Positions 1-7,305 of a DNA stretch of 30,152 nucleotides are shown piece after piece. How positions within the stretch are numbered: position 1 is the first letter of the stretch; every line of letters begins with the position of its first letter. This DNA is from Bacilli bacterium (GTDB taxonomy: Bacteria > Bacillota_I > Bacilli_A > RF39 > UBA660), in the NCBI GenBank assembly GCA_017519965.1, contig JAFWRK010000056.1:1-30152 (forward strand), in the 5' to 3' direction. Below the pieces are notes generated by a model. It worked only from the letters and a program-made list of their open reading frames with translations, was not told where the DNA came from and made no database searches. The translations under genes were made by a program, and so were the position numbers.

Positions 1-81
1 CTCAATAAAATTTATTTAAAAGTTTGTTTCAATTTTTCCTAGCTACTCAAAATTGACGTTTTGCTTAGTTTTCAAAGATCA
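1..81 (-). promoter_or_regulatory. rRNA operon leader just upstream of 16S rRNA (boxA at 67-81)
   Basis: Read on the minus strand, 67-81 is TGATCTTTGAAAACT, which matches the boxA antitermination element of Bacillus-type rRNA leaders. The hairpin at 85-104 (CGTTGT/ACAACG) comes just before it in the transcript, giving the boxB-boxA order of an rrn leader. The last ten bases before the window edge read TTTTATTGAG, which is how 16S rRNA genes begin just before the AGTTTGATCCTGGCTCAG segment. I infer that 16S rRNA starts at or directly beyond position 1 and runs leftward. The rRNA body itself is not in the window. Confidence 0.75.
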
Positions 82-111
82 TTCCGTTGTTTTTTCCCAC
101 AACGTATCACT

Positions 112-140
112 AATATAACACTTCTTTTTTTTGATGTCAA
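112..140 (-). promoter_or_regulatory. rRNA promoter, gene-proximal of three
   Basis: Minus strand: -35 TTGACA at 135-140, 17-bp spacer, -10 TATATT at 112-117. It is the copy closest to the rRNA leader. The -35 is the full consensus, and A-tracts lie upstream of it, as expected for a strong stable-RNA promoter. Confidence 0.8.
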
Positions 141-212
141 CAACTTTTTTTATTTTTTTTTGACATTTTTTTATTAGTGAATTTTTCACAACTTTTTGCA
201 AGCTGCTCCATT

Positions 213-241
213 AATATAACAAATCATTTTTTTAAAGTCAA
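213..241 (-). promoter_or_regulatory. rRNA promoter, middle of three
   Basis: Minus strand: -35 TTGACT at 236-241, 17-bp spacer, -10 TATATT at 213-218. The predicted start falls in GGAG. The sequence from about 200 to 245 is a near copy of that at 290-333, including the downstream GCAGCTTG, so the promoters arose by duplication. Confidence 0.8.
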
Positions 242-301
242 CACTTTTTTTTAAACTTTTTTGTTGTATTATTTCGCGCTCTTTTCTCAAGCTGCCCCAT
301 T

Positions 302-330
302 AATATAACAAAGTAATTTTTTAAAGTCAA
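302..330 (-). promoter_or_regulatory. rRNA promoter, most upstream of three, with UP-like A-tracts
   Basis: Minus strand: -35 TTGACT at 325-330, 17-bp spacer, -10 TATATT at 302-307, predicted start within GGGG at about 295-298. Upstream of the -35 (331-350) are two phased A-tracts resembling an UP element. Initiation with G is the feature that makes Bacillus rRNA promoters respond to the GTP pool; that this applies here is inference. Confidence 0.8.
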
Positions 331-512
331 CAACTTTTTTTAACTTTTTTTCAGACACACGGCGTCGTGTTGTTTTATGCTTTCTTTTTATTGCAATATT
401 TGCTCATTTTTATTTTCTTTATAATTTTTTTTATTTTTTCTTGTTATTTGTTGTTTTATATATGATTTATATATATATTTATGCTATTTTTATTTAAAAA
501 ATACTTAAAAAA

Positions 513-549
513 ATAATAAAAAAAAGCAGTATTTTTTTAATTCTGCTTT
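513..549 (-). terminator. Terminator of the DUF402 gene
   Basis: Minus strand AAAGCAG (543-549) pairs with CTGCTTT (523-529), followed by a run of T. The stop codon lies in the loop. Confidence 0.7.
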
Positions 550-1076
550 AATTTTTTATAAAATTCATTGTAGTTTTCGATAGCTCCTGGGGTAAATGCC
601 AGTTCTTTTCTACGTACCATATTAATAAGATTTGTTAATTCTGACTTTAATATCAAATCTATTTCATTTGAATAATGCATTAATTTTTTGTGATATTTGT
701 ACTCTCCTCTATCTAATACTTTAAAACTACCATCTGGAAATACTCTTAAATCCAAATCATAATCTACATATTTTATCGTATCATCTTCGATAATTATTGG
801 TGAGGCTATATTACAATAATAATAAATACCATTCTTTTTATATTGGCCTATAATGTTGTACCAACTTTTGTAGAAAAAATATAATACCGCTGGCTCTTTG
901 GTTCTCCATGTTCTACCATCTGATTCTGTTACTTTTGTTTTTTCATTTCCAAAAACTAAATAATCGTCATTGATTTCTAGAAGAACCGCTTCGTCCCAAG
1001 ATCTATGAATTTTACCATCATGTTTATAGGCATGAATTTCATATTTCTTTCCGATTATTAATTTTTCATCTTTCAT
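537..1076 (-). CDS. DUF402 family nucleoside tri-/diphosphatase (Ntdp-like)
   Basis: About 179 residues. It closely resembles the Firmicute DUF402 proteins typified by Staphylococcus aureus SA1684/Ntdp and Bacillus YgaC, which hydrolyse nucleoside tri- and diphosphates with metal ions. Visible family blocks are YKHDGKIHR near the N-terminus, then ESDGRTW, EPAVLYFF, GIYYYCNIASP and KYVDYDLDLRVFPDG, which carry the conserved Asp/Tyr active-site residues. A longer frame opens at 1106, but its first codons lie inside the promoter (-10 at 1098-1103), so I chose ATG at 1076, which has GAGGT at 1083-1087. It is monocistronic, with its own promoter and terminator. Family assignment is firm; the exact cellular substrate is not. 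Confidence 0.9.
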   Translation of the reverse strand: MKDEKLIIGKKYEIHAYKHDGKIHRSWDEAVLLEINDDYLVFGNEKTKVTESDGRTWRTKEPAVLYFFYKSWYNIIGQYKKNGIYYYCNIASPIIIEDDTIKYVDYDLDLRVFPDGSFKVLDRGEYKYHKKLMHYSNEIDLILKSELTNLINMVRRKELAFTPGAIENYNEFYKKLKQN

Positions 1077-1097
1077 TAATTTACCTCGTTCCCCTGT

Positions 1098-1126
1098 ATT
1101 ATACATTTTATTTTGTTTTTTTTCAA
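1098..1126 (-). promoter_or_regulatory. Promoter of the DUF402 gene
   Basis: Minus strand: -35 TTGAAA at 1121-1126, 17-bp spacer, -10 TATAAT at 1098-1103. The leader would be only about 15 nt, which excludes the upstream in-frame start. Confidence 0.75.
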
Positions 1127-1134
1127 TAAAAAAA

Positions 1135-1154
1135 GATTATGCATTTACATAATC
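1135..1154 (-). terminator. Terminator of the DUF308/55-aa operon
   Basis: Minus strand GATTATG and CATAATC form a 7-bp stem followed by seven T. It overlaps the end of the 55-residue ORF and stops just before the -35 of the DUF402 promoter. Confidence 0.7.
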
Positions 1155-1320
1155 ATTTTTTCTTTTTTGATCTTGCATTTATTATACATACGGATATGAT
1201 CATTAATAAAGATACAAAAGCTAGTCCTGCAAATGGGTTGTCATACAGTTTTGATGTAAGTGCTTTCAACTTTTCATCAAGTAATCCAAGCTCCGATTTT
1301 AAACTTAATAAGTATATCAT
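1153..1320 (-). CDS. 55-residue single-span membrane protein, coupled to the DUF308 gene
   Basis: Small ORF of 55 codons. Its ATG (1318-1320) overlaps the TGA stop of the upstream DUF308 gene in an ATGA arrangement, so translation is probably coupled. The protein has an amphipathic N-terminal half (about residues 5-28, Leu/Lys/Glu-rich), one clear transmembrane stretch (about 29-48, AGLAFVSLLMIISVCIINA) and a basic tail ending SKKKK, which predicts an inside C-terminus. The stop lies in the terminator hairpin, so the ORF fills exactly the space between gene and terminator. No family recognised. It may assist or be a partner of the DUF308 membrane protein; that is inference from coupling. Confidence 0.65.
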   Translation of the reverse strand: MIYLLSLKSELGLLDEKLKALTSKLYDNPFAGLAFVSLLMIISVCIINARSKKKK

Positions 1321-1958
1321 TTCTTTTTCTTTGGTTCCTTTTCTTCTGATTCTTCAGTTTCTTCGACAACAACTGCATCTTTTACTATTTCTTTTGTTTC
1401 TTCTATTGCATTTTTAATTGCTTTAACATTTCTTTTTATTGCGATTGTTGAAATAATATCTAAAATTGCATATATGACTATAAATGAACCTATGATTTGA
1501 GTTAGCATCTTAGCACCTTGGAATGGATTAAATATTAGTACTACTCCACATACTGTACTAAGTATTGCTACTATTAATGTCATAAACCATAAATCATTGC
1601 TTTCATTTTTTAGTTCAAGTGCATATTGTAGTTTTGTTGAACTACTTACTACTATACATATACCTAATATTACAGGTACAACACTTGCTAATGCTTTAGG
1701 ATTAGCAATTACTATAGAACCTAGTATCATTGTAACTATTCCATATATTATATCTAGTTCACTATTAGTTCTGGTGCTAGTTGCTTTAACATATCTTATT
1801 AATGCAACTACTCCAAGAGCTATTAGTGCTCCTCCTACTATATAAGATATAGTAATAATTGTTATTTCAGACTCAAATATTAATAATCCACCAAGAATTA
1901 ATAATAATACTGAAGTTAAAATTGATGATCTAAAAAAACTTTTCATCATATTATTCAT
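1317..1958 (-). CDS. DUF308 (HdeD-like) integral membrane protein
   Basis: About 213 residues with six hydrophobic spans in three pairs between residues about 10 and 170. Short glycine-rich turns (ILGGLLIF, IVGGALIALG, MILGSIVI) recur, as in the DUF308/HdeD family of small multi-span membrane proteins. The last 45 residues are a charged cytoplasmic tail, Lys/Glu-rich and ending PKKKK. The family includes E. coli HdeD (acid resistance), but the role in Firmicutes is unknown. The start is ATG at 1958 because AGGTGAG sits 4 bases before it; the in-frame GTG at 1967 is part of that ribosome binding site. It is followed directly by the coupled 55-residue ORF. Confidence 0.8.
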   Translation of the reverse strand: MNNMMKSFFRSSILTSVLLLILGGLLIFESEITIITISYIVGGALIALGVVALIRYVKATSTRTNSELDIIYGIVTMILGSIVIANPKALASVVPVILGICIVVSSSTKLQYALELKNESNDLWFMTLIVAILSTVCGVVLIFNPFQGAKMLTQIIGSFIVIYAILDIISTIAIKRNVKAIKNAIEETKEIVKDAVVVEETEESEEKEPKKKK

Positions 1959-1980
1959 AAAACTCACCTACTCTGATTTC

Positions 1981-2009
1981 ATTATAACATTATTTAATGT
2001 TTGCTACAA
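1981..2009 (-). promoter_or_regulatory. Promoter of the DUF308 gene
   Basis: Minus strand: -35 TTGTAG at 2004-2009, 17-bp spacer, -10 TATAAT at 1981-1986 with an upstream TG (extended -10). It lies directly after the gpsA stop. Confidence 0.6.
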
Positions 2010-2016
2010 ATGAATA

Positions 2017-2988
2017 TTAAGATTTTTCGACTAAGAAAGTTAGTAGTTTCTCAGGGTTTTCACCTTCAACTGCTATATCATATATTATATCTATTATAGG
2101 AATAGATACTTTCTTATCTTTTAATAATTTATAGATTGATACTACTGTATAATAACCTTCAACTGTAGTATGTGATAGATATTCTTCTATTTCTTGTTTA
2201 GTTTTGCCTTCTCCTAATAGTTTACCAAAACTAAAGTTTCTTGATTTAGTAGATGTACATGTTAATAGTAAATCACCTATTCCTGCAAATGATGTTACTG
2301 TTCTTTTTCTAGCATTAAATGAATCAAGGATAGCTTCCATATCATGTACTGCTTCTGTTAGTAACATTGCTTTAGTTGATTCATTAGCATGTAATCCTTC
2401 TAACATACCTGCTGCTAATGCAATTACGTTTTTTATTGAACCACAAGTTTCTACTCCAACTATATCATCTGTTTCTCTTAATTTAATATATTTATTTTGA
2501 AGTGCTTTCTTTGATAATTCAATTGTATATTCATTACGACTACCTATTGATAGACCTGCAGGCATTTTTGATATTAAGTCTACAGCAAATGATGGTCCAC
2601 TAATTGCAGCTATATTTTTTGTATCTACATATTTTTCTAATATTTCATTTATAAATAAACCAGTATCTTGTTCAATACCTTTAGTAGCTATTAGTATATG
2701 ATTATCCTTTATATAAGGTTGCATATCTTTAGCAAGATCATCTACAAATGCTGCTGGTATAGCTACTACTAATAAATCTTTATCCTTTATAGTCTCTTCT
2801 ATATCAGTAGTTAGTTTTACATCATCAGGTAATCTATAATTAGGAAGTTTTAAACTTACTCTATCCTTTTCTATTTGTTCTTTTTCATCTTCAAATCTTG
2901 TCCACATAGTAATACTGCATCCATTATCATGCATTATACTAGTTAGAGCCATTCCATATGCTCCACATCCAAATAATCCTATTTTCAT
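2017..2988 (-). CDS. gpsA: NAD(P)H-dependent glycerol-3-phosphate dehydrogenase
   Basis: This 323-residue enzyme reduces dihydroxyacetone phosphate to sn-glycerol-3-phosphate with NAD(P)H, supplying the backbone for phospholipids and teichoic acids in the cytoplasm. The N-terminal Rossmann fold shows GCGAYG (residues 7-12) and the TMWTR segment after the second strand. Further family blocks are LLVVAIPA, ATKGIE, ISGPSFA and the catalytic-lysine block CGSIKNVIALAAGM, followed by GIGDLLLTC and the C-terminal helical domain. Its length is normal for the family. AGGAGA lies 6-7 bases before the ATG at 2988. Upstream, a TGTTACAAT extended -10 (core 3025-3030) is a weak promoter candidate. It is divergent from the next gene and appears monocistronic. 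Confidence 0.97.
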   Translation of the reverse strand: MKIGLFGCGAYGMALTSIMHDNGCSITMWTRFEDEKEQIEKDRVSLKLPNYRLPDDVKLTTDIEETIKDKDLLVVAIPAAFVDDLAKDMQPYIKDNHILIATKGIEQDTGLFINEILEKYVDTKNIAAISGPSFAVDLISKMPAGLSIGSRNEYTIELSKKALQNKYIKLRETDDIVGVETCGSIKNVIALAAGMLEGLHANESTKAMLLTEAVHDMEAILDSFNARKRTVTSFAGIGDLLLTCTSTKSRNFSFGKLLGEGKTKQEIEEYLSHTTVEGYYTVVSIYKLLKDKKVSIPIIDIIYDIAVEGENPEKLLTFLVEKS

Positions 2989-3087
2989 TTTAATCTCCTA
3001 TCATGTCTTTTATTTGACTCTTTTATTGTAACATAATTATTCAATATTTAAAAACTGTTAAGTGATGTTAAATTATAAGTATTATTT

Positions 3088-3116
3088 TTGACTTTATTAA
3101 AAAACTAATATTATAC
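3088..3116 (+). promoter_or_regulatory. Promoter of the LysM-like protein gene
   Basis: -35 TTGACT at 3088-3093, 17-bp spacer, -10 TTATAC at 3111-3116, with a short leader before GAGGTGA at 3127-3133. Confidence 0.6.
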
Positions 3117-3137
3117 TTATCTTATAGAGGTGATTCT

Positions 3138-4085
3138 ATGAAAAGAATTGATGTAAGAAATTCTAAACTTTTAGGTGATGATAAGAATAACTATAAGTTA
3201 TCTAGAAAGTTAAATATAGGTATTATTACTGCTGCTTTATTAGTTGGTATTCCAACTATGATGTTTATGAATAGCAAAAAGAATAAGAATATAGATAATA
3301 ATATTACTAATGATATTTTTACTGAAGCTAGGACTGAAGATCCTATTAATGTAGATATTCAAGACATTAATAGTATGAATATAATTATTAATGATGCTGA
3401 TTGTAGTGATACATTTATGGATGAAGTTTATTCTATATTAGAAAAAGATGGTATTAATTTTACTAAATGTAAAAATCTAAATAAAGGTGATATTGAAAAC
3501 TCTGTTATATTTACTTTAGACCAACAATATATAAATGGTCCAGGTATGATGGTTATTGCTCCATATAATAATGATATAAGTGGTAACTCTGATGCATTAG
3601 CTTTAGCTTGTGATGCTGCATTTTATGAAAATGGATTCTTTGTAAGTGAAATTGAATGTGGTATAAGAGGATATAGAGAAGAAAAAGATGGATATGTATC
3701 TGAAAGAATTCCTACAGAGACTGAAGAAAAAGTAAAGAAGTATCCTAATAGTAGTTTTGTAACTTTATCTTTCGGTACTGGTAATTCTAATTCTCAATTA
3801 GTTGCTTCAAGTATTGAAAATGCTTTAGTAAGATATTATTCATATATTAATAATAATGATATATATGAAGATTTAATATATAGAAGTACTAAAGATGATA
3901 ATTATGAAGATATAGCTAATAGATTTAGTACAAATGTTGACTCATTAAAAATGATTAATGATAAAAATGATAATAAGGTATTAGAGAACTCTTCATTTAA
4001 AAATCCATGTGTAAGTAGTATAAAAGAATTTAATCATTTAGTTCCAATAAACTTATATGTTGAAAAAACAAGATGGTCAAAATAA
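3138..4085 (+). CDS. Membrane-anchored protein with amidase-like core and LysM-like C-terminal segment
   Basis: This 315-residue protein is not firmly recognised. Residues about 24-46 form a single transmembrane anchor after a basic N-terminus, so most of it should face outside. Residues about 76-245 alternate hydrophobic strands with segments such as SVIFTLDQQY, VTLSFGTGN and LVASSIENALVRYYSYI. This layout recalls the amidase_3 (N-acetylmuramoyl-L-alanine amidase) fold, but I do not see the zinc-binding His/Glu set, so it may be an inactive relative. Residues about 260-285 (DDNYEDIANRFSTNVDSLKMIND) look like half of a LysM peptidoglycan-binding module. GAGGTGA precedes the ATG by 4 bases. 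A cell-wall role is inference. Confidence 0.6.
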   Translation: MKRIDVRNSKLLGDDKNNYKLSRKLNIGIITAALLVGIPTMMFMNSKKNKNIDNNITNDIFTEARTEDPINVDIQDINSMNIIINDADCSDTFMDEVYSILEKDGINFTKCKNLNKGDIENSVIFTLDQQYINGPGMMVIAPYNNDISGNSDALALACDAAFYENGFFVSEIECGIRGYREEKDGYVSERIPTETEEKVKKYPNSSFVTLSFGTGNSNSQLVASSIENALVRYYSYINNNDIYEDLIYRSTKDDNYEDIANRFSTNVDSLKMINDKNDNKVLENSSFKNPCVSSIKEFNHLVPINLYVEKTRWSK

Positions 4086-4114
4086 AAAAACTGAATTTAA
4101 ATATTCAGTTTTTT
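4085..4114 (+). terminator. Terminator of the LysM-like protein gene
   Basis: Twelve-base-pair stem (AAAAAACTGAAT with ATTCAGTTTTTT), six-base loop, T-run. The A/T symmetry could let it act in both directions. Confidence 0.85.
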
Positions 4115-4125
4115 TATTTATATTA

Positions 4126-4154
4126 TTGAATATCAACATTTTATGTGTTATAAT
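4126..4154 (+). promoter_or_regulatory. Promoter of tRNA-Trp
   Basis: -35 TTGAAT at 4126-4131, 17-bp spacer, -10 TATAAT at 4149-4154. Start expected near 4161, about 15 nt before the tRNA. Confidence 0.8.
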
Positions 4155-4175
4155 CTTTTCGTTGATGAATTTTAC

Positions 4176-4249
4176 AGGGGATTAGTTAAATGGTATAATA
4201 ATGGTCTCCAAAACCACTGTTGGGAGTTCGATTCTCTCATCCCCTGCCA
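4176..4249 (+). tRNA. tRNA-Trp (anticodon CCA)
   Basis: A cloverleaf can be drawn. The acceptor stem AGGGGAT pairs with ATCCCCT and is followed by discriminator G and an encoded CCA at 4247-4249. The anticodon loop CTCCAAA places CCA at 4208-4210. The T stem GGGAG/CTCTC encloses the loop TTCGATT. The first anticodon-stem pair is A-C mismatched. It has its own promoter and terminator. Reading UGG only, and with UGA used as a stop nearby, it supports the standard code. Confidence 0.95.
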
Positions 4250-4263
4250 TTTAAGAATGAAAT

Positions 4264-4288
4264 GTAGCAGTGATGCTACTTTTTTTTT
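4264..4288 (+). terminator. Terminator of tRNA-Trp
   Basis: GTAGCA-gtga-TGCTAC hairpin followed by nine T. Confidence 0.9.
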
Positions 4289-4477
4289 ATACCATGGCAT
4301 GGGCTTCGGTTTAAAAAGTATTGATAAATAGTAAAAGAAAATCAAAAGTCAGAATCTCAATAGGTGCGGGTGAAGGCGGTTCTTTTATTTTATATTATCT
4401 TATTACGAAATATTATTGTTTGGTACCTAGTTTTGATGTGCTGGGAAAAACAAGAAAAAGCACTTTTATTGATTTTC

Positions 4478-4510
4478 AATTGCATCATATTGGGTTAAAA
4501 TGATGCAATT
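4478..4510. repeat. 11-bp perfect inverted repeat
   Basis: AATTGCATCAT (4478-4488) and ATGATGCAATT (4500-4510) around an 11-base loop. On the plus strand it is followed by TAATTTTTA, too weak a T-run to call a terminator with confidence. It may be an old terminator or a recombination-site relic. Confidence 0.5.
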
Positions 4511-4606
4511 AATTTTTAAAATGTGATAATAATAGAAATATAAAGTAAATGGATCTTAACCTATAGTTTAGTTCATTAACATGATATAATGTGTTTGGGC
4601 GATTTT

Positions 4607-5266
4607 ATGAAACGTAATTCTGATAAAGAGTATTTTGAATATCTTATAAAGAACATGCTACAACAATACAATCTAGTTGATAAAGACTTAACAAAAAATG
4701 AAAAACCCGATTTTAGAAATCTTTCAGTAGGATTAGAGATAACAAGAGCAGATCAAACGTTGGCATTTGATGGGTTTATTTCAAAATATGGTAATGAAAA
4801 AATAGAAAATATAAAAAAGTTTAATAAAAATTTTGAAAAACTAGGTGGGAAAGTTTTGAATAAATCTGATCCAATAGTTAAAATATTAAACTTACATGAC
4901 ACGTTTCATTATCATGAAGATTATTTATATATTATTCCATGCTATCCAGAATCATTTGATTTTGTCAATCAAAGAATTAAAGAAAAGTTGATAAGACTAA
5001 ATTCTATTTATGATAATAATATTGAACACTACTATCTGGGAATATTTACAACAATATTTGTTTTTGAAAATAGTATTAAAGATGAATTATATGAAATCAT
5101 AAAATTACAATCACAATATAGCAAAAAATTTGAAAAAATAATAATTATATTCATTGATAAGATTTGCGAATATAATCTATTAAAAAATACATATCAAATA
5201 ATAGAAGATACGCAAAAAGACTTGAATAATATTTCTATTATGACATACGAAGAATTAAAGAAATAA
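4607..5266 (+). CDS. Unrecognised island protein with possible PD-(D/E)XK-like motif
   Basis: About 219 residues, soluble, Lys/Asn/Ile-rich, no signal peptide or membrane span. Near the N-terminus is EKPDFRNLSVGLEITRA, in which the Asp and the Glu of LEIT are placed like the D...(E/D)xK core of PD-(D/E)XK nucleases, though the final Lys is replaced by Thr. The middle and C-terminus alternate strands and helices (YLYIIPCYPE, YYLGIFTTIFVFE, EKIIIIFIDK). The start at 4607 is preferred to the in-frame ATG at 4589, which lies inside a TATAAT -10 box (4585-4590). The ribosome binding site is weak (GGGCGA). It is the only plus-strand gene of the island, convergent with the ATPase gene across a shared terminator. 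I cannot assign a function. Confidence 0.65.
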   Translation: MKRNSDKEYFEYLIKNMLQQYNLVDKDLTKNEKPDFRNLSVGLEITRADQTLAFDGFISKYGNEKIENIKKFNKNFEKLGGKVLNKSDPIVKILNLHDTFHYHEDYLYIIPCYPESFDFVNQRIKEKLIRLNSIYDNNIEHYYLGIFTTIFVFENSIKDELYEIIKLQSQYSKKFEKIIIIFIDKICEYNLLKNTYQIIEDTQKDLNNISIMTYEELKK

Positions 5267-5283
5267 TAAAGATTTATGTAATT

Positions 5284-5323
5284 AAAAAATGATCTATTCA
5301 CTTAAACGAATAGATCATTTTTT
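5284..5323. terminator. Bidirectional terminator between convergent genes
   Basis: Sixteen-base-pair perfect stem (AAAAAATGATCTATTC, 5284-5299, with its complement 5308-5323), eight-base loop, A/T runs on both sides. It serves the plus-strand gene and, at 5322, touches the stop of the minus-strand ATPase. Confidence 0.9.
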
Positions 5324-7283
5324 AGTTTCTCTTTTGCAAGTCATCATATACAAATGGAGAAAAATAATTGAATTTATAAGGGTTTAAACATGTTTGAAGT
5401 GATTCATTCATATGAACAACGTTATTATATGAATTTTTTATATCATCGGACACTAAGTCACGATAATATAGTATTTTTTCAAACATTGACAACTTGCTTA
5501 TATCAATTATATAATAATCATCTTTAGAAATTGATGATAATCTTATTTTTGTTTTATCATATATTTCATCTATTAATTCAGATTCTACCATATGATTATC
5601 TGACAGATATTTTTTAATTTCTTTAATCGGTGTTTTATGATAAATAGCAGATAAATATTTATAAACATTTTCGCTTTCTTGATTCTTAATACAATCATAA
5701 TACAATCTCAAATTAATTATCAATCTATAATATTCCATACTATTATCAATAAAATTCAAAATATGATTTGTTAAATTATCAAAGTCTCCATAATTAATAT
5801 CTTTAACATATATATATCCAATACTATAATTTTCCAATGACATAATTCTTCCGGTATTTTCATTATATTTGTGAATAATAGTAGGAACATCTTTTCCACT
5901 TTCTACTAACTTTTTGGAATTTTTTTGATTAAAAATGGCATATTTCATGAAAATATGATCGTGAGATAAAACTAAAACTGTTTTATCAGAACAAATATCA
6001 TATATTAGTTCTAATATTTCATTTCTTCTGTAATCATCAAAAGAAGAAGCTGGGTCATCAATTATAATGAATTTTTCTTTTGTACTTAAAAGAAATAGAA
6101 TTAAACTAATTATATTTCTTTCACCATAAGATAATCCATTTATACGATTATTCTTTTTTTCATCTTGCTTATGATATAACGAATAGCTCAAACTTCTAGG
6201 CTCATTTAAATATGATGACACTCTAAAATTGTATTTTATACCAAATCTGTCCAAATAAGAATTCAATTTTTTTAAATTATTTGAAATTACTCTATCCGTT
6301 TCGTTCTTCAAATCTCCTAATATTTTTTTTATACTTCCAATAGACTTATTTAAATTATCTATAACTTCTTTAATACCTGGTAATTCATTATTTAGTCCAT
6401 CAGATATTACAATCATTTCTATGTTAGAAGGATTAAAGTCTGAATTATTATAGCAATTTAAATAGTTAATAATTTTTAACATTTCTTCTTTTAATAAAAT
6501 CTTTTCAATAATTTCATTTTTCAAATTGACTATTTCTTCTGATTTTGAATAGTTAGGAATGTTTATATTTAAATTAGTTAAAACACTAGTATCTTGAAAC
6601 ATTGCTTCAAATCCTTTTTCATCTAGAGCTATAATTCTATTGATATCATCAATTATTTTTGTTTCTAAACTTTTTTTACAGAACGGGCAAAAGCCATCGT
6701 TGAATTCTTTAGAACTAGCGCCTGCTTTTATCCATGGTAAATACCAGTTTCCATGTTCTTCAATAGATTTAACAATTTCTTTATTATTGGTAGATTCAAC
6801 TGCATTTATTAATTTTACTATTTTTGAACTACTAGGCAAATCACCATTTTTTGTTATTTTACCACCTAACGATTTGTTTAAAAAATCCACTTTTAATAAA
6901 TATTCATTAATTTTATTTCTATACTTTTCTAGTGAGATAACTTGATTTTTAAAATCTTCTTGTAATTTTTTTATTTTGCTATCATTGTCAAAAATAATTC
7001 CATAAACATAATTATTATCATTATTATTTAACAATAGCTTTTCCACTGATAACAGATCATAAATAGAGTAATTACCTTCCACTTCTTTATCATCTATCAA
7101 TATTTTTATATTATCTGCGGATTCATTTATGGTTACATTTTCCATTATATCTTTATTTGTTAATGCATCTCCAATACTAGATTTTCCGCTACCACTAATT
7201 CCAAAAATAAAATTAATCTTATTATTGTCAATATTAATATCTAAGCCTTTTAAATTTTTATAATTATCTATTTTCAAATTCAT
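5322..7283 (-). CDS. Rad50/SMC-like zinc-hook ATPase (AAA_13 type, RloC/PrrC-related)
   Basis: 653 residues. An ABC-type ATPase is split by a coiled-coil arm: Walker A GISGSGKS (28-35), a CPFC half zinc hook (199-202) flanked by helices, the ABC signature LSYGER (about 383-388), Walker B FIIIDDPASSFD (about 401-412) and an H-loop LSHDH (near 440). This is the layout of AAA_13 proteins, which include the anticodon nucleases PrrC and RloC; RloC also has a zinc hook. About 200 residues follow the ATPase, ending in NNVVHMNESLQ. This could be the effector domain, but I cannot confirm the R-E-H anticodon nuclease triad. It is third in the AbiE operon, 22 bp after the toxin gene, with AGGAGAGAG before its ATG. 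Phage sensing and abortive infection is a reasonable inference. Confidence 0.8.
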   Translation of the reverse strand: MNLKIDNYKNLKGLDINIDNNKINFIFGISGSGKSSIGDALTNKDIMENVTINESADNIKILIDDKEVEGNYSIYDLLSVEKLLLNNNDNNYVYGIIFDNDSKIKKLQEDFKNQVISLEKYRNKINEYLLKVDFLNKSLGGKITKNGDLPSSSKIVKLINAVESTNNKEIVKSIEEHGNWYLPWIKAGASSKEFNDGFCPFCKKSLETKIIDDINRIIALDEKGFEAMFQDTSVLTNLNINIPNYSKSEEIVNLKNEIIEKILLKEEMLKIINYLNCYNNSDFNPSNIEMIVISDGLNNELPGIKEVIDNLNKSIGSIKKILGDLKNETDRVISNNLKKLNSYLDRFGIKYNFRVSSYLNEPRSLSYSLYHKQDEKKNNRINGLSYGERNIISLILFLLSTKEKFIIIDDPASSFDDYRRNEILELIYDICSDKTVLVLSHDHIFMKYAIFNQKNSKKLVESGKDVPTIIHKYNENTGRIMSLENYSIGYIYVKDINYGDFDNLTNHILNFIDNSMEYYRLIINLRLYYDCIKNQESENVYKYLSAIYHKTPIKEIKKYLSDNHMVESELIDEIYDKTKIRLSSISKDDYYIIDISKLSMFEKILYYRDLVSDDIKNSYNNVVHMNESLQTCLNPYKFNYFSPFVYDDLQKRN

Positions 7284-7305
7284 ATTATAACTCTCTCCTA
7301 TGATA

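Larger units (their letters stand above)
4250..4606. other. Gene-free left border of the defence island
   Basis: After the tRNA terminator I find no convincing gene here. Short frames (such as one ending near 4503) have no ribosome binding site and no recognisable family. A small patch at 4363-4382 is more GC-rich than its surroundings, as in a remnant of foreign DNA. The stretch contains an 11-bp perfect inverted repeat (4478-4510) and the 16-mer AAGAAAAAGCACTTTT (4452-4467), which recurs in inverted form at 22202-22217 near the other border. The promoter of the next gene closes it. Confidence 0.5.

Noticed and set aside
354..372. ACACG/CGTGT hairpin upstream of the rRNA promoters
   Set aside because: Five-base-pair stem with a poor T-run on the plus strand and no plus-strand transcript to end; no role assigned.
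1139..1417. 92-residue plus-strand frame
   Set aside because: Antisense shadow of the DUF308 tail and the 55-residue ORF, starting in a terminator.
4321..4503. 60-residue plus-strand frame after tRNA-Trp
   Set aside because: No ATG-type start with a ribosome binding site, no family, and it runs into an inverted repeat; treated as non-coding.
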